Source of the DNA: a virus
Virus record (IMG/VR): IMGVR_UViG_3300042397_002275
Coordinates: 1 to 27,598 of that record
Length of the DNA stretch: 27,598 bases
Direction: 5' to 3' (one strand)
The position numbers and the translations under genes were made by a program. The notes under the pieces are model-generated. The model searched no databases. It was not told the origin of the DNA and was given only the letters and a program-made list of their open reading frames with translations. How positions within the stretch are numbered: position 1 is the stretch's first letter; every line of letters begins with the position of its first letter. Positions 1 to 7,408 of this stretch are shown piece by piece.

Positions 1-279
1 GATGAAGATGAAACAAATGTTAATGGTAAGCCAACATCGGATAGAGATAAAAATTTGGGTCAAGACATTATTGACAGATTGACTAATGAGATTAAAGAAA
101 AAATTGAGAATGAACCGGGAATGACTTTAGATGAAATCCGAATAGAAATTAATGATGAAATGAATGTTATGAATACTATTCGTCAGGGTTTTGGTATGAC
201 TAATGAAATGTTAGAACAATTAAGAAATGCTCCGGATATTACTGAAGAACAAATAAATGAAATTAGAAATAACAATTAA
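1..279 (+). CDS. Hypothetical protein, 3' part only
   Basis: The reading frame is open to the left edge, so this is the C-terminal 92 codons of a gene that begins upstream. A TTG at 55 in this frame could be taken as a start, but codons 1-18 continue without a stop and read like ordinary phage protein sequence (Asp/Glu/Asn/Lys-rich), so a truncated longer gene is the simpler reading. The visible part is acidic and probably helical. I do not recognise a family. The next gene starts 12 nt downstream, so they are probably co-transcribed. Confidence 0.7.
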   Translation, partial: DEDETNVNGKPTSDRDKNLGQDIIDRLTNEIKEKIENEPGMTLDEIRIEINDEMNVMNTIRQGFGMTNEMLEQLRNAPDITEEQINEIRNNN

Positions 280-291
280 ATAAAAACAATT

Positions 292-549
292 ATGCCAAAG
301 TCAAAATTACGTGGTGGAGCAAAAGCTCACAAAAAAAGAGTTACATTAAGAAATCAAAACCTTAATGGATTAAGAAAGAAAGCTCAAGCAGAGTATACTG
401 AAATGTTTGAGAAACAAATGGAAGAGTTGAAAGCTCAATACCAAAATGAAAATGGTGAAACAACTGAATTAAATACTGAGGTTCTTGGTGACGTTAATGA
501 GGTTAATGTAACAGATGCTGAAGTAATAACTCCTGATGTTGAGAACTAA
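292..549 (+). CDS. Small hypothetical protein, basic N-terminus and acidic tail
   Basis: 85 aa. The first ~35 residues are strongly basic (MPKSKLRGGAKAHKKR, then more Lys/Arg). They are followed by a helical Glu/Lys/Gln stretch (~30-55) and an acidic Glu/Asp/Val tail. This charge layout suggests a nucleic-acid or ribosome-associated protein, but I know of no assigned function. The 3' end overlaps the P-loop gene at 536 by 14 nt in another frame, a compact arrangement usual in phage operons. Confidence 0.75.
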   Translation: MPKSKLRGGAKAHKKRVTLRNQNLNGLRKKAQAEYTEMFEKQMEELKAQYQNENGETTELNTEVLGDVNEVNVTDAEVITPDVEN

Positions 550-1048
550 GATAGTATCTGCGTTTCCTGGTGTTGGAAAAACAACGTATCATAAAAACAA
601 CACAGGGACTACATTGGATTCGGATTCAAGTAATTTCAGTTGGGTTGTTAATGAGAATGGAGAAAAGGTAAGAAATCCTGAGTTTCCACAGAACTACATT
701 ACCCATATTAAAAATTGTATAGGTAAATATAAATACATTTTTGTGTCATCACATAAAGAAGTTAGAGACGCATTATTAGATAATTGTCTTTTCTTTTATT
801 TAGTTTATCCGGATGACAATAGAAAAGAGGAATTTATCCAACGATACCGAGATAGAGGTAATGACGAGAACTTTATTAAGTTGGTTGATTCCAAATGGGA
901 AGAGTGGATGTCTGAGTTCTATTGGATGGGTAGAGGTTGTGAGAAACTTACTGCGTATGATGGTTGGAATTTAGATACTGTATTGGAGGCTCAAGAAAGA
1001 AGAGACGGTGGTGAAGTCATTCAAGAAGACGTAGAAGAACTGAACTAA
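536..1048 (+). CDS. P-loop NTPase, nucleotide-kinase-like
   Basis: 170 aa. The N-terminus is a beta strand running into a Walker A loop, AFPGVGKTT at residues 9-17. Gly14-Lys15-Thr16 bind phosphate, and the usual first Gly is Ala. A strand with Phe-Val-Ser-Ser-His (~69-73) and an Arg-rich segment near 100 (RYRDRGN) match the core and the LID-like arginines of small phage kinases related to adenylate or dNMP kinases. Many phages carry stand-alone proteins with the same 'AFPGVGK' loop. Their substrate, nucleotide or polynucleotide end, is usually unproven, as here. Overlaps the preceding gene by 14 nt; a 58-aa gene follows 5 nt after its stop. Confidence 0.7.
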   Translation: MLRTKIVSAFPGVGKTTYHKNNTGTTLDSDSSNFSWVVNENGEKVRNPEFPQNYITHIKNCIGKYKYIFVSSHKEVRDALLDNCLFFYLVYPDDNRKEEFIQRYRDRGNDENFIKLVDSKWEEWMSEFYWMGRGCEKLTAYDGWNLDTVLEAQERRDGGEVIQEDVEELN

Positions 1049-1053
1049 AACAA

Positions 1054-1230
1054 ATGGAGAAGTTAAATGAAGAATATATTGAGGTGATTAATCAAATGAG
1101 GGTCTTAAACAAGAAACGAAAAGAAATCTTTGATAAATATAAAGACATTGAGCCCAATGCTGAACCGGTAATTATGAGAACACCAACATTTTATCACGAT
1201 TTATTCGGGAATGATTTAGACAAAAAATAA
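1054..1230 (+). CDS. Small hypothetical protein, 58 aa
   Basis: ATG at 1054 opens 58 codons ending in TAA at 1228-1230. It fills exactly the space between the P-loop gene (5 nt gap) and the gp46-like gene (1 nt gap), which is strong support for a real gene. The N-terminal ~30 residues form a charged helix (MEKLNEEYIEVINQMR onward, Lys/Arg/Glu-rich). The C-terminal half holds a Pro-containing segment and FYHDLFGNDL. No family recognised. Because it directly precedes the recombination ATPase it may be part of that operon. Confidence 0.7.
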   Translation: MEKLNEEYIEVINQMRVLNKKRKEIFDKYKDIEPNAEPVIMRTPTFYHDLFGNDLDKK

Positions 1231-1231
1231 A

Positions 1232-3598
1232 ATGGATTTATTTAATCCCCCACCACAATTTAATTACACAATAATGGAAGATTTAGATATTGTAAACTTG
1301 GATAATCCTTACCTACAGGTTGTATGGGAGGATTATGCTGAGAATTTTACACAAGAAAAAATAAAGAGTGTTCGTCATTACTTTCAAAAGAAGTATAACA
1401 CAACCAACGTCAACGTAATCACGAAGACAAAGGTTGCTGACGACACCACACATACCGTAGACATATCATTTAACATTTTGGATGAGAACTATCAATTAGA
1501 GTTAGTTCGTTCATTCTTGGAGTCAAAAGGGAATATGGAACACTACGATGATATCTACCAACTTAATAGTATTGTGGATAACAAATTGTTACAGGACCAA
1601 ACCGATGCCACTCCGTTTAAGAGATGGTACATTAAGAACATCGAGTTCTCAAACTTCCTATCGTATGGTGAGAATCAGAAGATAGATTTTGAGAAGTGTG
1701 ATGGGATTACGGTTGTGGAGTCAAACCCGCCTAACTTTGGGGGTAAGACAGTTCTTACTGTAGATTTACTTATGTTCTTATTCTTTAATGAAACAACCAA
1801 GACATCAAAAGCGGAGGAGATATTCAACAGGTTTACAGAGAGAAACAAAGTTGCCGTGAAAGGTGAGATTACAATTGATGGTGAGGAGTATATCATATTG
1901 AGAAATATTGAAAGAAAGTTATCAAAAAAAGGCGAATGGACGGTTAAGACCGAGTTGGACTTCTATAAAAGATTGTCTGATGGTAGTTTACAAAACTTCA
2001 CCGGAGAACAACGAAGAGAGACCGAGGCGTTTATCAAAACGTCTATCGGGACCAAAGAGGACTTCTTAATGACCATCCTAACAACTGCCACCAACTTGGA
2101 AGAACTAATTGATGCCAAACCTACGGCGAGGGGTCAAGTTCTTTCAAGATTTATGGGGTTGGATTTCCTTAAACGTAAGGAAGAAGCTGCCAAAGAAATT
2201 TATAGTGACTTCTCCAAAGGAATGTTGTCAAACATCTATAACTCTGAAGAACTTAAAACGGATAATCAAACTAGTCAAGAAACAATTGATACCCTAACAG
2301 AAACTAATCTTACATTAGATATTCAGTTGGAAGATGCTAAAACAAGAATCCTTAAGGGTCAGGAATATCGTGATGGGTTATTAAACTCCAAACATAATAT
2401 TGATAGAGATTTAACACTAGTATCACCGGACAAAGTCCAAGAGGAAATTAATGGGTTGGACTTACAGAAAGCTAAAGCTATTTCAGATAGAGATGGTGTT
2501 AAGGTTGTTGAACCATCTGAATTTTACCACGAGGATAAACACGATGAGGTAAAACAAGAGATTAAAGATTTGATTACCAAACAAGCGGAGAACAATGCGA
2601 AGATTAAAAGTATTGAAGAACTGAAGAGTTCGGTTGATGGTGGAATCAAATGTGAGCACTGTGGTATTGAACTGATGAATGCTGCAATTACTAACGCTAA
2701 AATTGGAGAACTTGCCGGACTTATCACGCACAAAGAGGAATTATTGGGGTTAATGCGTGAGTTAACCGGCAGAGAAGAAGGTTTTGTTAATCTTAAAAAG
2801 GAATTTGATGAGTATGAGAAAAACAAACTTATCAAAGAGAAATATGAATTAAGTGTTGAACGATTTCAATTGATGATTGATGCGTTGAAAACCAAATTGG
2901 AAAGATACTCTGAAGTTCAGGACAAAATTATTGAAAACAATAAGACAGATGGATTGTTGATTAAAGCGGGAATTAGAATTGATGAACTTGAGGGTGAGAA
3001 GAAAACTATTGAAACTAGTATCTCAAATAATAAGTTTACAATGACTAATTTAACCACCAAGATAACTTCTAACTTGGAAACAATTAGAAAAATTGCTGAG
3101 GAAGCTGAGAGAGAAAGAATCTATAAAATCTATTTGGAAATCTTTGGTAAGAACGGTGTGACCAAACTTATTATGAAAACGATGATGCCACTTATTAATA
3201 GTGAACTTCAAAGATTGTTAGAGGATAGTTGCCACTTTAGATTAGAAGTTAAGATTAATGATAAGAATGAAGTTGACTTCCTTATGATTGATAACAACAC
3301 TCAGGTTGAGAAACCGATGGCATCCGGGTCCGGATATGAACGAAGTATCGCTTCACTAGCATTGAGAGCCGTGTTAAGTAAGATATGTTCATTGCCAAGA
3401 GCGAATGTGGTTGTATTCGATGAGGTCTTCGGAAAAATATCCAATGACAACTTGGAGATGGTATCGGAGTTTTTCTCTAAAATTAAAGAATACTTTGAGA
3501 AGATATTCGTTATTACCCACAACCCATTAGTAACAAATTGGGCGGATAATGTAGTGAGAATTAGAAAAGAAGAAAATATTAGTTATGTTTCCCAATAA
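1232..3598 (+). CDS. Rad50/SbcC-like recombination ATPase (T4 gp46-type)
   Basis: 788 aa. ABC-type SMC-family ATPase that would pair with a gp47/Mre11-like nuclease to process DNA ends for recombination-dependent replication. A globular N-terminal extension of ~130 residues precedes the ATPase half. Walker A is the unusual SNPPNFGGKT (164-173, Lys172), lacking the normal GxNGxGKS spelling. Long coiled coils (~330-640) flank a zinc-hook KCEHCG with Cys474 and Cys477. The C-terminal half has the signature SGSGYERSIASLALR (~698-712), Walker B VVVFDE (Asp730, Glu731) and the H-loop THNP (His763). Family assignment is firm from these motifs. The nuclease partner is not in the window, perhaps upstream. 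The stop codon lies in the loop of a terminator. Confidence 0.93.
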   Translation: MDLFNPPPQFNYTIMEDLDIVNLDNPYLQVVWEDYAENFTQEKIKSVRHYFQKKYNTTNVNVITKTKVADDTTHTVDISFNILDENYQLELVRSFLESKGNMEHYDDIYQLNSIVDNKLLQDQTDATPFKRWYIKNIEFSNFLSYGENQKIDFEKCDGITVVESNPPNFGGKTVLTVDLLMFLFFNETTKTSKAEEIFNRFTERNKVAVKGEITIDGEEYIILRNIERKLSKKGEWTVKTELDFYKRLSDGSLQNFTGEQRRETEAFIKTSIGTKEDFLMTILTTATNLEELIDAKPTARGQVLSRFMGLDFLKRKEEAAKEIYSDFSKGMLSNIYNSEELKTDNQTSQETIDTLTETNLTLDIQLEDAKTRILKGQEYRDGLLNSKHNIDRDLTLVSPDKVQEEINGLDLQKAKAISDRDGVKVVEPSEFYHEDKHDEVKQEIKDLITKQAENNAKIKSIEELKSSVDGGIKCEHCGIELMNAAITNAKIGELAGLITHKEELLGLMRELTGREEGFVNLKKEFDEYEKNKLIKEKYELSVERFQLMIDALKTKLERYSEVQDKIIENNKTDGLLIKAGIRIDELEGEKKTIETSISNNKFTMTNLTTKITSNLETIRKIAEEAERERIYKIYLEIFGKNGVTKLIMKTMMPLINSELQRLLEDSCHFRLEVKINDKNEVDFLMIDNNTQVEKPMASGSGYERSIASLALRAVLSKICSLPRANVVVFDEVFGKISNDNLEMVSEFFSKIKEYFEKIFVITHNPLVTNWADNVVRIRKEENISYVSQ

Positions 3599-3620
3599 AA
3601 GTTTGGGAAACATAATTTTT
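3583..3620 (+). terminator. Strong intrinsic terminator after the gp46-like gene
   Basis: A perfect 13-bp stem: TTATGTTTCCCAA (3583-3595) pairs with TTGGGAAACATAA (3603-3615) around a 7-nt loop, followed by TTTTT (3616-3620). The TAA stop of the gp46-like gene (3596-3598) is in the loop. The descending arm overlaps the TTTG (3602-3605) that serves as the -33 element of the next promoter, so end and restart of transcription are fused. Confidence 0.9.
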
Positions 3621-3632
3621 ATCGTATCTTTG
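3602..3632 (+). promoter_or_regulatory. Bacteroidetes-type promoter before the sigma operon
   Basis: TTTG (3602-3605), 19 nt, TATCTTTG (3625-3632), a match to the Bacteroidetes primary-sigma consensus TTTG-N19-21-TAnnTTTG. Transcription would begin near 3639 and run into the 191-aa gene at 3664 and the sigma gene at 4241. The host enzyme would therefore express the phage sigma factor. Confidence 0.85.
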
Positions 3633-3663
3633 TAACATAATATATAACTTAAACGTATAACGT

Positions 3664-4239
3664 ATGGATGGTTTAACCAAATACATTTTATTTGTCTTCG
3701 CTAAGAATGACAACCCAAAAGAATTTACAGAACAAATCGCAGAAGAATTATGTGTTATTTCAGACACACCAAATCTTAATTTTTATTTTGGACCAGAATC
3801 ATCTGTGTTCACAATCTCAACATTGGATTCCTATCAGGACGTGAAAGACTATGTTGATATGATTTTAGGTGTTGGTGATATTATGTACGTATTATTACCT
3901 TACACATCTGACAATTTGTCATATGGTCTACCTAAAAAAATATCAGAACACCTTTTTAACGATGGTATTAGTGACTTTATGTCAGATAATTCAAAACTTT
4001 CAGATAAAAGTGAATTTGAGGTACGAAAAATGATACAAGACCAAATCAAAGAAAGTTTTATGTTAAACATTGAAGACTTTGACTTTGACTATGATGAAGA
4101 TGAGTGGTCTGACATTGACGAAATTAAAAATAAACAACGTAGTCCATCTTTAGATTATTTATTAGAAAAGATTAAAGAAAAAGGTTTAAATTCGCTAACA
4201 GAAAAAGAATTAATACAATTAAACAAATACGCAAATTAA
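3664..4239 (+). CDS. Unknown protein co-transcribed with the sigma factor
   Basis: 191 aa, no membrane segment. The N-terminal ~90 residues look like an alpha/beta domain (hydrophobic strand YILFVFAKND, then alternating helices and strands, with MYVLLPYTSDN near 80). The middle is very acidic (DFDFDYDEDEW, ~138-148). The last ~30 residues (LLEKIKEKGLNSLTEKEL onward) resemble a short C-terminal helix pair, 'L..I...G..SLT..E...L', seen at the ends of several Bacteroidetes proteins. First gene after a host-type promoter and 1 nt before the sigma gene, so tightly coupled. A role as sigma partner or anti-sigma is possible, but only position supports it. Confidence 0.8.
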   Translation: MDGLTKYILFVFAKNDNPKEFTEQIAEELCVISDTPNLNFYFGPESSVFTISTLDSYQDVKDYVDMILGVGDIMYVLLPYTSDNLSYGLPKKISEHLFNDGISDFMSDNSKLSDKSEFEVRKMIQDQIKESFMLNIEDFDFDYDEDEWSDIDEIKNKQRSPSLDYLLEKIKEKGLNSLTEKELIQLNKYAN

Positions 4240-4240
4240 T

Positions 4241-5041
4241 ATGAAAGAGAAAAACTCGGGTATTCCGATTAATCAAGAAGAGATTCAATTATATCTAAAA
4301 GATATACGTAAGATTAAAGTAATGACCCCTGAGAGGGAACGTGAATTATCTAAAATGATATCTTCAGGGACACTTACAGAAAATGAAACCAAAGCGATTA
4401 ATAAAGAATTACTTGAAGGTAATTTAAGATTTGTTATTACTGTGGCAAAACAGTATCAAAATCAAGGGTTAGATTTTCCTGATTTAATCGCTGAAGGAAA
4501 TTTAGGTTTGATGAAAGCAATTAATAATTTTGATTGGTCAAAGAATCTTAGATTTATATCTTATGCGGTGTGGTGGGTTAAACAATCAATTCTTCAATCA
4601 TTAAATGACAATGCTCGTACAATCAGACTACCTGTTAATGTAGTTCAAGATTTACATAGAGCAAAAAAAGAAATTGAGTCTAATGGTGGTAAATTAGAAG
4701 ATAAGTTTCAAAATCTCCCATCAATGATTGATTTAGATATGAACATCAATGAAGATGGTGATACCCTTATTGATATAATTAAAAATGAGGGTGCTGATAT
4801 GCCTGATGAGGCTTTCAACAGTAAGGACCAATTAAAGGCTAAACTAATTACATTATTAAATGTTTTAGATGACCGTGAAAAAGTAATTGTTGAGGATTAT
4901 TTTGGTTTAACAGGAACACCAAGAACTCTTGAAGATATTGGAGGTGATTTTAATCTAACTAAGGAACGAGTTAGACAAATTAAAGAGAAAGCCTTACGAA
5001 AATTAAGGAATGATAGTTCAGTGTTATATGAATATATGTAA
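4241..5041 (+). CDS. Phage-encoded sigma-70 family RNA polymerase sigma factor
   Basis: 266 aa. Directs RNA polymerase to promoters. Region 1.2 is at ~11-40 (Leu-Lys-Asp-Ile-Arg core), region 2 at ~60-130 (NLRFVITVAKQYQNQGLDFPD; then EGNLGLMKA; FISYAVWWVKQSILQ; ARTIRLPVNV), and region 4 at ~203-262 with the helix-turn-helix LTKERVRQIKEKALRKLR. It resembles Bacteroidetes RpoD most closely. There is no region 1.1, and the stretch between RLPV and the 'DGDTLIDII' linker is some 30 residues shorter than in RpoD, so domain 3 seems reduced. Follows the 191-aa gene by 1 nt; a terminator follows. It may serve middle or late phage promoters, which I infer and cannot show. Confidence 0.95.
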   Translation: MKEKNSGIPINQEEIQLYLKDIRKIKVMTPERERELSKMISSGTLTENETKAINKELLEGNLRFVITVAKQYQNQGLDFPDLIAEGNLGLMKAINNFDWSKNLRFISYAVWWVKQSILQSLNDNARTIRLPVNVVQDLHRAKKEIESNGGKLEDKFQNLPSMIDLDMNINEDGDTLIDIIKNEGADMPDEAFNSKDQLKAKLITLLNVLDDREKVIVEDYFGLTGTPRTLEDIGGDFNLTKERVRQIKEKALRKLRNDSSVLYEYM

Positions 5042-5050
5042 AAATTTCAG

Positions 5051-5082
5051 AACCTTCTATTTATTATAATAGAAGGTTTTTT
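5051..5082 (+). terminator. Intrinsic terminator after the sigma gene
   Basis: A perfect 10-bp stem AACCTTCTAT (5051-5060) / ATAGAAGGTT (5069-5078) with an 8-nt loop and a T run through 5082. It begins 10 nt after the sigma stop codon and closes the two-gene sigma operon. Confidence 0.9.
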
Positions 5083-5111
5083 ACCTTTATGATAAAACTA
5101 AAACAAAAATT

Positions 5112-5384
5112 ATGAAACCAATTTTAAATTTTATTGATACTTGGGGTATTAGAATAATGTTTTTCCTAGTGGTAATAACATTCTTCAAAACTTGTAGTAC
5201 AAATTCTAAAGTCCAAGACGTTAACGATAGTGTTGATTCATTATCTGTAAAACTTCGTAGAGAAATAAAGATTGAAGGTCTTAAATCTGAGAAAAGAGCT
5301 ATTCAAGCATCTGATAGAAAAATATTAGATGTAACAAGACAAACTCAAATTGACCAAGAAATAAGTAAAATATCAAATGATTAA
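5112..5384 (+). CDS. Small single-pass membrane protein
   Basis: 90 aa. One N-terminal hydrophobic helix at ~11-27 (WGIRIMFFLVVITFF), then Cys28, then a charged, probably coiled-coil tail rich in Lys, Asp and Ser. The likely topology is N-in with the tail outside the inner membrane, or the reverse; the sequence does not settle it. The 3' end overlaps the multi-pass membrane gene at 5377 by 8 nt, so the two are probably translated together and may interact. Family not recognised. A holin-like role is conceivable because lysis genes follow, but there is no direct support. Confidence 0.75.
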   Translation: MKPILNFIDTWGIRIMFFLVVITFFKTCSTNSKVQDVNDSVDSLSVKLRREIKIEGLKSEKRAIQASDRKILDVTRQTQIDQEISKISND

Positions 5385-6204
5385 GACATTATGGGCATCC
5401 ATTAAGGAACATCCAAATAGAGCAATGTTTTTAGTACCAATTATATTGGTTGCTGGAATATCGATATCCCACGTTGTATCTTGGTATAACTTGGCTAATC
5501 CGATTAGTTGGGCTATCTATTTATCTATAGCCATTGAGATAGGCGCTATGACGGCATTAGTTGCTGCAACCAACAAAATCAAAGGTGGGGTTTGGTTTAT
5601 GTTTGGGATAATTACCTTCATCCAAATGATTGGTAATATTTTCTATTCATATAAACAAATTGATGCTAATGGGGAATTATTCAAATCGTGGATGGAACTA
5701 ACCGGACCAGTGTGGGAAATGTTAGGTTCAAAACCAAATGACGTTATATCAATGAAAAGGTGGTTAGCATTCTTAGAGGGTGGATTACTTCCGGTTATCT
5801 CACTAACATCTCTACACTTTTTTACTAAGTATGATGATGGAAAATCAAGTACTGGTGAGGTTAAAGAGGTTGTTAAAGAAATAATTGTGGAAAAAGAAGT
5901 TATCAAAGAAATAATTGTTGAGGTTCCGGTAATTGAAGAAGTAATTGTTGAAGTTGAAAAAATTGTTGAAAAAATAGTTGAAGTTGAAAAAATTGTTGAA
6001 AAAATAATTGAAGTACCGGTTGAAGTTGAAAAAATTGTTGAAAAAATAATTGAAGTGCCGGTATATCAATCCCAATCTGTTGAGTCTACAAAAATTTCTG
6101 ATTTACCTGAAATGATTGAACCGGAAAAGAATGACTATTTTGTTAGTCCGGGAATGGATATACACGAACCACCACGTCCAAATAGATTAAGTTATATAAA
6201 ATAA
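5377..6204 (+). CDS. Multi-pass membrane protein with Val-Glu-Lys repeat tail
   Basis: 275 aa. Four probable membrane helices at ~16-34, 43-65, 70-91 and 128-149. A tail (~164-228) follows, built from near-repeats of VEKIVEK, VEKIIEVPVE and EVIKEIIVEVP. Alternating Val/Ile with Glu/Lys suggests an extended beta or coiled fibre on one side of the membrane. The last ~45 residues are Pro-rich and acidic. Such 'VEKIVE' tracts occur in phage structural and membrane proteins, but I know of no defined function. The underlying DNA is a real tandem repeat, so length may vary between isolates. Overlaps the preceding membrane gene by 8 nt. Confidence 0.8.
   Translation: MIKTLWASIKEHPNRAMFLVPIILVAGISISHVVSWYNLANPISWAIYLSIAIEIGAMTALVAATNKIKGGVWFMFGIITFIQMIGNIFYSYKQIDANGELFKSWMELTGPVWEMLGSKPNDVISMKRWLAFLEGGLLPVISLTSLHFFTKYDDGKSSTGEVKEVVKEIIVEKEVIKEIIVEVPVIEEVIVEVEKIVEKIVEVEKIVEKIIEVPVEVEKIVEKIIEVPVYQSQSVESTKISDLPEMIEPEKNDYFVSPGMDIHEPPRPNRLSYIK
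5947..6060. repeat. 30-bp in-frame tandem repeat
   Basis: Three identical 30-bp copies lie at 5947-5976, 5977-6006 and 6019-6048. The third is set off by a 12-bp spacer (6007-6018), and a near-identical 12-bp unit follows at 6049-6060. Each copy encodes VEVEKIVEKI. Degenerate related units extend upstream to about 5866. All units are multiples of three, so copy-number change would keep the frame. Confidence 0.9.
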
Positions 6205-6222
6205 AACTTAAAGTGTTAGGTT

Positions 6223-6822
6223 ATGATAGACATAATTAATGGTTTTAAACCAAGTGGAAAACAAAAGAAAAAAAATCAAATAATCCTCACACATTCCTCA
6301 AGAAATGTTGGGGATTATTTACAATCATTAAAACTTAGATTTAATGGAAAATTTAAAAGAATACCTAATTATATCATTACTCGAGATGGTAGAATACTCC
6401 AATTATTAGGTAATAATGAACATTCAAATTATTTTATATCGCCAAACATAAATAGAAATTCTATAATTGTTTGCTTGGAAAATTTAGGGTGGTTAGAAAA
6501 AGAACCACTAACTAATCATTACGTTAACTGGATTGGTGATATTTATAAAGGTGATGTGTATGAAAAAAAATGGAGAGACTATTATTTTTGGCAACCATAT
6601 ACTACAGTTCAAGTTGAAAAAACTTCAATATTATGTAGTAAATTATTAAAAGAAATGAATATTAAATCCCAAATAATTGGACACAACACAAAAATAAATG
6701 GTATTGAAAAATATGACGGAATAGTTAGTAAAAGTAATTTTGATACTGATTATACTGATGTTAGTCCGGCATTTAATTTTGAAGAATTTTTAAAAAAAAT
6801 AGAATATGAGCAATTCACATGA
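6223..6822 (+). CDS. N-acetylmuramoyl-L-alanine amidase endolysin (Amidase_2)
   Basis: 199 aa. Predicted zinc amidase cutting the bond between MurNAc and L-Ala in peptidoglycan. Zinc-ligand candidates fall in the family order: His24 in IILTHSS, His154 in IIGHN and Asp179 in DVSPAF, the place where PGRP/Amidase_2 enzymes carry Cys or Asp. 'PNYIITRDGRILQLL' (~48-62) and 'NRNSIIVCLENLG' (~77-89) match the central strands of the fold. No signal peptide, so release would need a holin. It begins the lysis-like cluster ahead of two overlapping spanin-like genes, and its 3' end overlaps the next gene by 17 nt. Confidence 0.85.
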   Translation: MIDIINGFKPSGKQKKKNQIILTHSSRNVGDYLQSLKLRFNGKFKRIPNYIITRDGRILQLLGNNEHSNYFISPNINRNSIIVCLENLGWLEKEPLTNHYVNWIGDIYKGDVYEKKWRDYYFWQPYTTVQVEKTSILCSKLLKEMNIKSQIIGHNTKINGIEKYDGIVSKSNFDTDYTDVSPAFNFEEFLKKIEYEQFT

Positions 6823-7408
6823 TGAAATAAAAAGATTAATGGAGGCGTCTAGAAAGATGTTGTCAAATAGTACGATTAATGAAGATATCAATCGTATTAG
6901 AGAAAAACATGGTATTATCAATGAACAAGTTGATTTAACAGACGATAATATTATTAAAAAAACAAACATTGCTAAAGACGTTGAAGATAAAATCGAAGAC
7001 GATACTAACACACCTGAGGATAAATCTCAAGGATATAGAGTTGTTGGTGGTATTATTGTTTTACATGGTAAAGAGAACAGTGATTTAGATTTGACCACTG
7101 ATGAGAAAATTGCTTTCCAAGAAACAATGAATGAGTTTGTGGAAGAAGTTTCGGATTTAGTAGATTTTAATAAATTAAATTTATATCCAAACAATGTTGA
7201 ATGGTCTGGTAGAATAATTGATTTTGATTTAGATTTCTTTTTTACTATTGGAGAGGAAAATGGTGTATACATTAATGGAGAAATGTTGAAAACTGATGAT
7301 GAGTTTTTAGAAATGATTAATAAATTAAAAGTTTTTTATGAAAAATTTAAATCAAAATGGTCTAAAGTTTTAGCATCAAGAAAACAAACAAGTAATACCC
7401 CTGAATAA
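6806..7408 (+). CDS. Unknown protein with an 'INEQ'-ending N-terminal leader
   Basis: 200 aa. Residues 1-41 form a charged helical leader with LMEA (11-14) and INEDINRIREKHGIINEQ (24-41). The latter aligns with residues 7-25 of the LysM protein at 24653. A disordered acidic linker follows (~42-75), then a compact domain (~76-190) with strands YRVVGGIIVLHG and WSGRIIDFDLDFFFTIG and a basic C-terminal helix. I think the domain recurs in large Bacteroidetes phages but know of no function. It starts inside the amidase gene (17 nt overlap), and its stop overlaps the start of the next gene (TAATG). The leader hints at a virion protein; this is inference. Confidence 0.82.
   Translation: MSNSHDEIKRLMEASRKMLSNSTINEDINRIREKHGIINEQVDLTDDNIIKKTNIAKDVEDKIEDDTNTPEDKSQGYRVVGGIIVLHGKENSDLDLTTDEKIAFQETMNEFVEEVSDLVDFNKLNLYPNNVEWSGRIIDFDLDFFFTIGEENGVYINGEMLKTDDEFLEMINKLKVFYEKFKSKWSKVLASRKQTSNTPE

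Noticed and set aside
2524-2835. 103-codon minus-strand ORF inside the gp46-like gene, and similar minus-strand ORFs at 1675-1896, 2483-2731 and 3301-3522
   Set aside because: Antisense to an intact, motif-verified ATPase gene; the translations are Ser/Leu/Phe-rich in the way typical of the complement of Lys/Glu-rich coding DNA.
5845-6075. Minus-strand ORF encoding an Asn/Phe/Tyr repeat protein
   Set aside because: It is the reverse reading of the Val-Glu-Lys tandem repeat; no promoter or start signal, and the sense gene continues through it.
6539-6548. Exact ATATTTATAA inside the amidase gene
   Set aside because: Encodes part of an uninterrupted reading frame with no gene start at the expected distance; treated as a chance copy.
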